From positions 6,711,001 to 6,775,000 of the forward strand of contig NZ_CP025394.1 in NCBI RefSeq assembly GCF_002943525.1: a stretch of DNA of 64,000 bases, given 5' to 3'. The stretch's first letter is position 1. Each line of letters starts with the position of its first letter. The notes under the pieces are model-generated. The model made no database searches and was not told the DNA's origin. It saw only the letters and a program-made list of their open reading frames with translations. A program made the position numbers and the translations under genes. Origin of the DNA: Kitasatospora sp. MMS16-BH015 (GTDB lineage: Bacteria; Actinomycetota; Actinomycetes; Streptomycetales; Streptomycetaceae). Shown one piece after another: positions 51,820 through 59,106 of this stretch.

Positions 51820-51854
51820 GGGACTCCTGGCATGGATCAGATGCCAGGAGTCCC
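51820..51854 (+). terminator. Strong hairpin between the peptide array and the transporter
   Basis: A perfect 14-bp stem GGGACTCCTGGCAT / ATGCCAGGAGTCCC (51820-51833 and 51841-51854) with the 7-nt loop GGATCAG, 11 bp after the stop of peptide 4. No U-run follows. It may terminate or attenuate transcription so that peptides are made in excess over the transporter, or protect the 3' end of the peptide mRNA. An ATG in its loop side (51832) is in frame with the transporter but lacks a ribosome site. Confidence 0.7.
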
Positions 51855-51945
51855 CGTTCATGATAAGCCCGGGGGCGGGCTGGATCCGCTCGCCCCGCAC
51901 CCCGCTCCAGCCCCGAGCCCGATGGAAACATCCCAGGTGAGCACG

Positions 51946-54276
51946 ATGGACACGGTCGACGAAAGCAGTCACTCGAACCCCCGGCCGGGCACGGCGAGCA
52001 GGTTCCGGCAGCAGGCGCTCACGGCGCGCGGGGCGGTGCGCGAATACGGTCAGCAGGTGGCCGCCGGTCGCCTCGCCCGGCTCCCCTTCCGGCCGGCGGG
52101 GCACGGTGCGGAGGGCTCCCGCCGGGGCGGGCGGACTCCGTTGCGCCGCCCCCGGATCCCCGTCCGACTGCAGGCGCAGATCAGCGACTGCGGTGCCGCC
52201 TCGCTCTCCATGGTGCTGGCCCACCACGGTGTGGACGTCCCCGTGCAGGAGCTCCGGCAGGCGACCGACACCGGGCGGGACGGAGTGTCGGCGCGTCAGA
52301 TCCTGCAGACCGCCCGCGGATACGGCTTCAACGCGCGCGGAGTCCGGGTCGGGCTGGGCGCGCTCCGCGACCTGCCCGCCGCCACGATCCTCTTCTGGGA
52401 CTTCGCGCACTTCGTGGTGCTCGAAGGGGTGCGCGGCGACTTCGTCTACCTCGTGGATCCCGCGCTGGGGCGTCGCCGGCTGAGCCTGGAGGCGGCCGGG
52501 GAGTCGTTCACCGGGGTGGCCCTGCTGATCACGCCGGCCCTGGAGACGCGGCAGAACTGGAGCAGTCGGCGGGCCATGCGCCGGAGTGTCGGCTCCTGGC
52601 GCTACCTCTGGCACTTCTTCCCCGCCGGCTACCGCTGGCTCCCGTTCGTCCTCTGCTCCCTGCTGCTCATGCTCTTCAACCTGGGGATGCCGCTCGCCAC
52701 CCGCGAGGTGGTGGACCGGGCGGCCCCGGGGCACCAGGTCGGGGTCGGCGCCCTCTGGTTGGCGATTCCGGTGCTCGCCGCCGCCTACTTCGGGCTGCAG
52801 CTGCTGCGGTCGCTGTCCTTCCTCGCCGTCCAGGCGGCGGTGGACGAGAACATCACCCTGGGCATCCTCGACCGGCTGTTCGCGCTGCCCTACGACTTCT
52901 TCGCCACCCGCAGCCCCGGCGACCTGCTGCAGCGGGTGCGGATCAGCTCGGCGATCCGTCAGGTCTTCTCGGTCTCCGCCTTCGCCGCGGTCTTTGACGG
53001 CATCCTCATCCTGGTCTACATGACGCTGCTGGTCCTGGTGGACACCACCCTGGCCCTGGTGGTGGTCGCGGTCGCGCTGCTGCAGGTGTCGCTCCTGGTG
53101 GCCACCTGGCGCAAGCAGGAGTACGCGAGCTCCGACGCACTGGAGGCCCGCTCCCGGGCCGAGTCCGAGCTGGTCGAGCTGCTGGACGGCATGGCGACGA
53201 TCAAGTCGGCGGGGGTGGAGGGCGCCGTCGGCCACCGCTGGAGCCACTCCCTGGCCGAGGAGCTCAACGCCCGGCTCCGCAGCCGGCGCCTGCTCGCGCT
53301 GTCCTCGACGCTGAGCACGGCCCTGCAACTGGTGGCGCCACTGATCATCCTGGCGGTGGGGATGCAGCGGCTCTCCACGGGCGCGCTCACCCTGGGCGAG
53401 GTGCTGGGCTTCAGCGTGCTCGCCATGGGTCTGCTCGTCCCGCTGGCCAACTGCGTCCAGGTGGGCTTCCAAGTGGCCGGGATCGGAGCCGAGTTGAGCA
53501 AGCTGAGCGACATCATGGAGACGGCGCAGGAGAAGCGCGCCGGCGCCGTCGAGACGGGCACCGTGCACGGAGCCCTGGAGGTCCGGGACGTCTCCTTCGC
53601 CTACCAGGCGGGCCAGGGCGACGTGGTGAGCCGGGTCTCGTTCCGGGTGCCCGAAGGTAGTTTCACCACCATCCTCGGCGCGTCCGGATCCGGTAAGTCC
53701 TCCTGTGCACTCCTCCTCGCGGGGCTCCACCAGCCCACCGGCGGCGCCGTGCTGGTGGACGGCCGTGACCTCGCCGCCCTGGACACCCGCGACTTCCGGC
53801 AGTCCATCTCCTTCGTGAACCAGGACTCCCGACTCTTCTCCGGGGCGATCCGGGAGAACATCGGCTGGGGCGGCTCGGAGGTGACCGAGGCCGAGATCGT
53901 CGAAGCGGCGCGGCTGGCGGGGATCCACGAGGACATCGCCCGGATGCCGATGGGGTACGACACCCTGCTGGGCCCGGGCGGCGCCGGCGTGTCCGGCGGG
54001 CAGCGGCAACGGATCATCCTGGCCCGGGCATTGGTGCGCAAGCCGCGGATGCTGATCCTCGACGAGGCGACCAGCGCGCTCGACCCCGTCCTGGAAGCGC
54101 AGATCTTCGAGCGGCTCCGCACCTTGCCGATGACCCTCGTGGTGGTGGCCCACCGACTCACGGCCATCGAGTCGGCTGACCAGGTGGTCGTCCTGGAGGC
54201 AGGACGGCTCGTCCAGCTCGGGCCCCCGCGCGAACTCTCCGCCCAGGACGGCCCCTATCGGGCTCTGGCGAGCTGA
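51946..54276 (+). CDS. Peptidase-containing ABC transporter (C39 peptidase-TMD-ATPase)
   Basis: A 776-residue PCAT, the class that cuts double-glycine leaders and exports the core. After an unusual 70-residue polar N-terminal extension, the C39 domain (about 70-200) keeps the oxyanion Gln (76), Cys (82, in ISDCGAAS), His (155, in FAHFVVL) and Asp (171, in LVDPALG). The 6-residue Gln-Cys and 16-residue His-Asp spacings match characterised C39 domains. Six membrane helices follow (about 225-500), then the ATPase with Walker A GASGSGKSS, signature VSGGQRQR and Walker B MLILDEATSALD. The ATG at 51946 is preferred (AGGTGA 5 nt upstream). In-frame ATGs at 51832 and 51922 are possible. The four peptides just upstream are its evident substrates. 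The SARP gene follows 75 bp downstream. Confidence 0.9.
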   Translation: MDTVDESSHSNPRPGTASRFRQQALTARGAVREYGQQVAAGRLARLPFRPAGHGAEGSRRGGRTPLRRPRIPVRLQAQISDCGAASLSMVLAHHGVDVPVQELRQATDTGRDGVSARQILQTARGYGFNARGVRVGLGALRDLPAATILFWDFAHFVVLEGVRGDFVYLVDPALGRRRLSLEAAGESFTGVALLITPALETRQNWSSRRAMRRSVGSWRYLWHFFPAGYRWLPFVLCSLLLMLFNLGMPLATREVVDRAAPGHQVGVGALWLAIPVLAAAYFGLQLLRSLSFLAVQAAVDENITLGILDRLFALPYDFFATRSPGDLLQRVRISSAIRQVFSVSAFAAVFDGILILVYMTLLVLVDTTLALVVVAVALLQVSLLVATWRKQEYASSDALEARSRAESELVELLDGMATIKSAGVEGAVGHRWSHSLAEELNARLRSRRLLALSSTLSTALQLVAPLIILAVGMQRLSTGALTLGEVLGFSVLAMGLLVPLANCVQVGFQVAGIGAELSKLSDIMETAQEKRAGAVETGTVHGALEVRDVSFAYQAGQGDVVSRVSFRVPEGSFTTILGASGSGKSSCALLLAGLHQPTGGAVLVDGRDLAALDTRDFRQSISFVNQDSRLFSGAIRENIGWGGSEVTEAEIVEAARLAGIHEDIARMPMGYDTLLGPGGAGVSGGQRQRIILARALVRKPRMLILDEATSALDPVLEAQIFERLRTLPMTLVVVAHRLTAIESADQVVVLEAGRLVQLGPPRELSAQDGPYRALAS

Positions 54277-54350
54277 CCCGGCCCACCACCCGACGCACCC
54301 ACAGACCAGCACCGTCACACCTCCGCAGCCTCCGGCAGCGGATCTCCACC

Positions 54351-56336
54351 GTGAAAGTGAGCGCCGTGTTCCCCTCTCCGCATGCGACCGCCAAGTCGTT
54401 CCGCTTCGAGTTGCTCGGCCCGATCCGTGCGTGGAGCGGCGGCCGCGAGGTCGATCTCGGCTCGGCCAGGCAGCGGGCGGTCCTGGCCCGGCTGCTGCTG
54501 GCGACCGGTCAGCCACACGCGATCTCCGACATCATCGAGGCGGTCTGGGGCGAGGAGCTGCCCGGCAATCCGCGGAACCTCGTGCACAAGTACGTGGGGG
54601 GTCTGCGCCGTGCCCTGGACCCAGAGGTCGGCGACGCCAGGGCCAGCGAACTGCTGCCGCTGATCGACAACGGCTACTCCCTGCTCGTCGACCGCGACCA
54701 GGTCGACCTCAACGTCTTCACCCAGACCGTCGCCGAGGGCGTGGCCCTGGTGGACATCGACCTGCCCACGGCACGCGAGCGTCTGGACACGGCGCTCGGC
54801 CTCTGGGGCGGTGAGGCGTTCGCCCCGCTCTCCACCGAGTTCTTCGACACCCAGCGCAGCCGCCTGATGGAGCGTCGGCTGTCGGCGCTGGAGGACCGGA
54901 TCGGCATTGACATCGCACTCGGCCTGCACGCCCAGGCGACGGCGGAGCTGGTCAGCTTGCTGGTGGAGAACCCGCTGCGCGAGCACCTGGCGGCACTCCT
55001 GATGATCGCGTTCTACCGCTCCGGCCGTCAGGCCGACGCCCTCCGGGTGTTCCAGGACTGCCGCCGGAAGCTGAGCCACGAGCTTGCCATCGAGCCGGCC
55101 CAGGAGCTGCAGAGCATCCAGCTCCAGATCCTGGCGGGCGAGCCGATCCGGACGATCGCCCTGTCCTGCGGCCGCGCGGTGACCCCCGGCGTCCAGAACG
55201 GCCGGGGGCGCCGGCCCGCGAGCACGGACACCCCGAAGGGGACCACCCAGCCCGCGGTGACCGCACTGGAGCACTGTCACCTCAAGCCCGACCTGGGCGA
55301 CTTCACCGCTCGGGACCGCGAGCTCACGCAGATCTGCACGATCCTCGCCGAACCGGCGGACGTCCCGCCCATCGTGGTGATCACCGGGAGCGCCGGCGCG
55401 GGCAAGAGCGCCCTGGCGGTGCACGTGGCGAACCTCGTACGGAGCCGATTCCCCGACGGCCAGTTCCATATCGACCTCCGGGGCATGTCGGCCCGGCCCG
55501 TGACACCGAGCCAGGCCCAGCACCGACTCCTGCGGATGCTCGGCATGGAGGAGGTCGACGACCTCCTGAGCGGTGACGAACTGAGCGAGGTGTACCGGTC
55601 GGGGCTCGGCAGCCGGACGCTCACCATCTTCGACGACGTCGCCGACGAGCGCCAGGTCCGTCCGCTGCTCGGGGCGGGCGCCACCCTGATCACCAGCCGC
55701 CGACGGCTCACCGGCCTGGAGGGGGCCCGGATGGTGGAGTTGGACGCGATGGCCGAAGACGACGCGCTGCGCATGCTGGGCGGGATCATCGGCCCCGAAA
55801 GGCTGTCCACCGACCCCGCGCAGGCCGTCCGGATCGGACGGCTCACCGGTGCGTTGCCGCTCGCGCTGCGCATCGCGGGCGCGCGCCTGCTGGCCCGGCC
55901 GCACTGGTCGTTGGGGCAATTCGCGGACCGGTTGGCCGACGACGGCCGTCGGCTGCGGGAGCTCGCGCACAACGACCTCGACATCCGGGTGAGCCTCGCT
56001 GCGACCTTCCACCGGCTGAGCCCCGACAGCGTGCGGGCGTTCCTCTTGCTGGGCCTGCACGGCGAGCAGTGCTTCTCGATGCGGCAGGCGTCCGCCCTCC
56101 TCGGCATCTCGGAAATCGACGCCGCCGACCTGGTCGAGGAGCTCGTGGACCTCCGGCTGGTCGATGCCCGTCGCACCGAGGGCAGCGGCGAGATCCGCTA
56201 CCACCTGCCGGACCTCGTGCGTGACTTCGCCCGGGTCGAGGCGCAGGACCTCGACGCCGCGCCGTCCGGCAGCCCCCTCCAGCGGAGTTCCGTCGGGATC
56301 ATCGACCTGCACCGTCACAGTGGCGCCGCAGCCTAG
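54351..56336 (+). CDS. SARP-family activator with NB-ARC ATPase domain (AfsR-like, no TPR)
   Basis: A 661-residue regulator. N-terminal OmpR-like winged-helix DNA-binding domain (about 17-110, FELLGPIRAWSGGREVDLGSARQRAVLARLLL), bacterial transcriptional activation domain (about 115-260, with FYRSGRQADALRVFQDCRRKLSHELAIEP), a linker, then an NB-ARC-type P-loop ATPase (about 320-640, Walker A GSAGAGKSA, TIFDDV). The TPR region found in full-length AfsR is absent. SARPs bind direct heptad repeats 11 bp apart next to the -10. Three such boxes control this cluster, making this the prime candidate activator. The GTG at 54351 is the start used, although nearby GTGs at 54357 and 54366 cannot be excluded. 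It lies on the same strand as, and 75 bp after, the peptide transporter. Confidence 0.9.
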   Translation: MKVSAVFPSPHATAKSFRFELLGPIRAWSGGREVDLGSARQRAVLARLLLATGQPHAISDIIEAVWGEELPGNPRNLVHKYVGGLRRALDPEVGDARASELLPLIDNGYSLLVDRDQVDLNVFTQTVAEGVALVDIDLPTARERLDTALGLWGGEAFAPLSTEFFDTQRSRLMERRLSALEDRIGIDIALGLHAQATAELVSLLVENPLREHLAALLMIAFYRSGRQADALRVFQDCRRKLSHELAIEPAQELQSIQLQILAGEPIRTIALSCGRAVTPGVQNGRGRRPASTDTPKGTTQPAVTALEHCHLKPDLGDFTARDRELTQICTILAEPADVPPIVVITGSAGAGKSALAVHVANLVRSRFPDGQFHIDLRGMSARPVTPSQAQHRLLRMLGMEEVDDLLSGDELSEVYRSGLGSRTLTIFDDVADERQVRPLLGAGATLITSRRRLTGLEGARMVELDAMAEDDALRMLGGIIGPERLSTDPAQAVRIGRLTGALPLALRIAGARLLARPHWSLGQFADRLADDGRRLRELAHNDLDIRVSLAATFHRLSPDSVRAFLLLGLHGEQCFSMRQASALLGISEIDAADLVEELVDLRLVDARRTEGSGEIRYHLPDLVRDFARVEAQDLDAAPSGSPLQRSSVGIIDLHRHSGAAA

Positions 56337-56342
56337 ACGGCG

Positions 56343-57662
56343 TCACCAGGTGAGCCGCACGCCGCCCAGGTCGGCCGCGAAGGAGTCGAAGATGCGCCGT
56401 GCGGCCGGATCCGCCGCGAAGCGGGAGCCGAGCGCCAGCGTCACCCGGAGTGACTCGGTGCTGCCGAGGACCTTCAGCTCCGCTCCGCGCGAGCTGTACC
56501 GGGTGTCCGCCGGATAGCCGTTGGGGCGGGCGACGATGCCCCGGACGGATTTCTCGCCGGGATTCTGGTCGTTGTTGAAATAGCCCGTGGACAGCATCCA
56601 GCCACGAACCCCGTCCCGCTCCCTGAACGATTCGCTGACGGCCGAAGCCGTGGCATGGTCGACCTGGCGGTGCGCCGCGACTGACATCACCTCGTTGCGC
56701 ACCTGCCGGATCATTTCGGCGATCCCGTCGGTGCGGCGCAAGGAGACCGGAAGGGAGACCGTGAACATTCCCGAGGTGTCGGATTCGCCGAACGTCCTGG
56801 CATCGACGGGCAGCCAGACATGGAGGTGATCCTCCGCGGTCTCGGCGAAAACCGCGTTCGCGAGCGCCGCAATGGCCACCTGGACCTCGGTGGCCCGGAA
56901 AGACTTCGCGTACGCGCGCAATTCGGACCGCTCGGCCCCCGTCACGGTGGCATGCGCTGCGGTGTACGAGGGCTGGTCATCACCAGGGAGCTCGGCCGGC
57001 CGGGGTGCGAACTGCCGGGGTGCGAACTGCCGGGCTTCGGAGATGCGCTGGTCCCAGAAGGCCCCGGACGCCTCGTGTGGACCGGCCGTGCCCCGCTCCG
57101 CCGCCTCGACGAAGCTTGCGGCCGGCGCCATGGTTTCGGCGCCCGGGCCGGTCGGCCCGTACTCGAAGGCGTGCCAGAGATCGCGGAGCACCAGCGCCGT
57201 CCCCCTGCCGTCCAGGGCGACGTGCGAGAACGACGCGAGGAAGGCGTGCAGACCAGGGGAGTGGCGCAGCAGGCGAAACCTGAAGGGATATCCGGCGGAG
57301 AGATCCCAGGGCTCGGCCAGGTCGCTCCGGTGCACCAGCTTCGCGTACCGGGTGAACTGCTCCTCCGAGCTGCTGCGCACCTGCTGGCAGCGGATCAGTG
57401 CAGCCCTGCCGGGCGCGGGGCGGGCCCACTGGACGGGGGGTCGGCCGTCCTCCTCCGACAGGCCGATCCGGAGGCAGTCGTGCCGCGCGACCGTGCTGTC
57501 GAGCGCCTCGATGAAGCGCTCGACATCGAGCTCCCCGTCGATCCGATAGGTGACCGAGAGGGAGGTGGAAACCTCCGGCGCCGATCGCGACCGGGCGTGG
57601 TGCGAAGCCTGCCCTGGAGTCAGCGGATATCTCTTCGCAGAGCCACCGGAGGATGTTTGCAT
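56343..57662 (-). CDS. Stand-alone condensation-domain-like protein
   Basis: A 439-residue protein with the NRPS condensation/acyltransferase fold (PapA-, WS/DGAT-like). The active-site motif HHxxxDG reads SHVALDG near residues 147-153. The second His, the catalytic one, is kept and the first is Ser. The N-terminal YPLTPGQASHH resembles the C1 motif, and the length equals a lone C domain. No A or PCP domain is attached. Such proteins acylate an alcohol or amine, sometimes releasing a chain from a carrier protein, which would suit an assembly line without a working thioesterase. ATG at 57662 with GGAAGG 6 nt upstream. The longer frame to 57725 begins inside a TTGACA promoter-like element (57725-57720). 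Convergent with the SARP gene, 6 bp apart. Confidence 0.8.
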   Translation of the reverse strand: MQTSSGGSAKRYPLTPGQASHHARSRSAPEVSTSLSVTYRIDGELDVERFIEALDSTVARHDCLRIGLSEEDGRPPVQWARPAPGRAALIRCQQVRSSSEEQFTRYAKLVHRSDLAEPWDLSAGYPFRFRLLRHSPGLHAFLASFSHVALDGRGTALVLRDLWHAFEYGPTGPGAETMAPAASFVEAAERGTAGPHEASGAFWDQRISEARQFAPRQFAPRPAELPGDDQPSYTAAHATVTGAERSELRAYAKSFRATEVQVAIAALANAVFAETAEDHLHVWLPVDARTFGESDTSGMFTVSLPVSLRRTDGIAEMIRQVRNEVMSVAAHRQVDHATASAVSESFRERDGVRGWMLSTGYFNNDQNPGEKSVRGIVARPNGYPADTRYSSRGAELKVLGSTESLRVTLALGSRFAADPAARRIFDSFAADLGGVRLTW

Positions 57663-57782
57663 GCCCTGCCTTCCGAAATCGAATCCTGAGTCATGATGAA
57701 ACAGAATGCGCGCGACACGTGTCAAGGGATCACGACGGGCCGTTGGAAAAGGAACTCCGACTTCAGAATGGGGAGGTGTGAA

Positions 57783-57801
57783 TTCATCGGGAATTCAGTT
57801 C
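57783..57801 (+). promoter_or_regulatory. Weaker SARP-box-like direct repeat
   Basis: TTCATCG (57783-57789) and TTCAGTT (57794-57800) are 11 bp apart, resembling the heptads of the three strong boxes. The expected -10 position reads AGGGTG, not TANNNT. It points toward the polyprenyl synthase gene. A similar GAATTC-containing sequence lies at 23821-23840. Confidence 0.3.
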
Positions 57802-57908
57802 GATCGGAAGGGTGATGTGCGGGGATCCGCCGATGGTGACACCGAGGGTGAGTGCGGCCCGGCGGGGGGATTGGTGCAGGTGGTGGGGTGGGTGGAAGGC
57901 TGGGGCGG

Positions 57909-58997
57909 GTGGACCAGACGATCACTGCCGCGCTGCGGCGCGGGGAAGAGCACCGGCGACGGTTCGAGGAGCGCTTCGCGGCGTACTTCGATGGGTTGAC
58001 GGCGGCCGGGGAGCCGGACGGGGTGGCGTACGGGCGGTTCCCCGGGCGGGCCGTCGAGTTGCTGCGGGACATGGCGCTGCGCGGCGGGAAGCGGCTGCGG
58101 GTGGCGGTGCTGTGGGAGGCGGCCGGGCTGGTGGCCGGGGCGGAGGTGGTGGGGCTGGACGAGGCCGCGATCAGCATCGAGCTGCTGCAGGTGCACGGGC
58201 TGGTCCATGACGATCTGATCGACGGGTCGGCCCTGCGGCGCGGCGCGCCCTCCGTGCCGCAGGCGTACCGGGAGGAGTGGCCCGGGCGGCCCGGGCTGGC
58301 GGCTGGACTGGCCGTGCTGGCCGGGGACTTGGCGGCCTTCCTCTCGGTGCGGGTGCTGGTCGACTCCGGTCTGCCGGCCGACCTGGCGATGGCGATGGCG
58401 GCCGAGCAGACCGGGGCCGGGAGCGCGGGGGTGGTCGGGCAGTTCCTCGATCTGGAGCGGGATCTCGGGCCACTGCCCTCGGTCGAATTCCTTGATGCTG
58501 TCACCGAGTTCAAGTCCACTCGGTACTCGATCCTGGCTCCGCTGCGGCTCGGCCTGCTCGCCGCCGGGGTGGACCCGGCGGCGTACGGGGACGAACTGGG
58601 CAGCTATGCAAGCGCGTTGGGCATCGCCAACATGCTCCGGGACGACTGGCTCGACCTGTTCGGCGACCAGGCGGTGGCCGGCAAGTCGCTGGGCTCGGAT
58701 CTGCGGGCCGGGCGCCGCAGCTACGTCCTCCGGGCCCTGCTGACGGCCGAGTTGGACGAGGACGAGCGGCGGGTGGTGACGGCCGCGCTGGGGGATCCCG
58801 AGGCCGGGGAGGAGGCGCTGGAGCGGGTGCGGGGCATCGCGCGGCGGCACGGGGTGGACCGCGCGGTGCAGGGGGAGGCCGAGCGGTACGCGGCCCGGGC
58901 GGCCGAGGTGGCCGCCGGCTGGGGGACGCGCTGGCGGGCCGAGGCCGTGGCCTTCTTCGCGTACCTGCCGGTCTGGACGGTGGCCCGCGACCACTGA
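57909..58997 (+). CDS. Polyprenyl (isoprenyl) diphosphate synthase
   Basis: A 362-residue all-alpha prenyltransferase that elongates allylic diphosphates with IPP. Both aspartate-rich motifs are intact: HDDLIDGSALRRG (first, DDxxD) and MLRDDWLDLFGD (second). GGKRLR near residue 70 is the conserved IPP-binding stretch. Length is usual for farnesyl/geranylgeranyl-type enzymes. Product length is not clear. The GTG at 57909 is preferred over 57852 because GGAAGG lies 9 nt upstream and homology begins here. No prenyltransferase or terpene cyclase is adjacent, so a link to the NRPS product is uncertain. Confidence 0.88.
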   Translation: MDQTITAALRRGEEHRRRFEERFAAYFDGLTAAGEPDGVAYGRFPGRAVELLRDMALRGGKRLRVAVLWEAAGLVAGAEVVGLDEAAISIELLQVHGLVHDDLIDGSALRRGAPSVPQAYREEWPGRPGLAAGLAVLAGDLAAFLSVRVLVDSGLPADLAMAMAAEQTGAGSAGVVGQFLDLERDLGPLPSVEFLDAVTEFKSTRYSILAPLRLGLLAAGVDPAAYGDELGSYASALGIANMLRDDWLDLFGDQAVAGKSLGSDLRAGRRSYVLRALLTAELDEDERRVVTAALGDPEAGEEALERVRGIARRHGVDRAVQGEAERYAARAAEVAAGWGTRWRAEAVAFFAYLPVWTVARDH

Positions 58998-59106
58998 GGC
59001 GGATAGGGCGGGGGCGGAGTCGGGAAGAGAGAGGGGAGGGGAGGGGAGGGGCGGGGGCGGGACCGGCGCAGGCCGGTGAGGTGCGGAGTCGATCGGCGGA
59101 TTCCGG

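Noticed and set aside
59020-59070. Purine-rich GGGAGGGGAGGGG stretch as a regulatory or G-quadruplex element
   Set aside because: It lies between the ends of two convergent genes, is simple low-complexity sequence, and nothing else supports a function.
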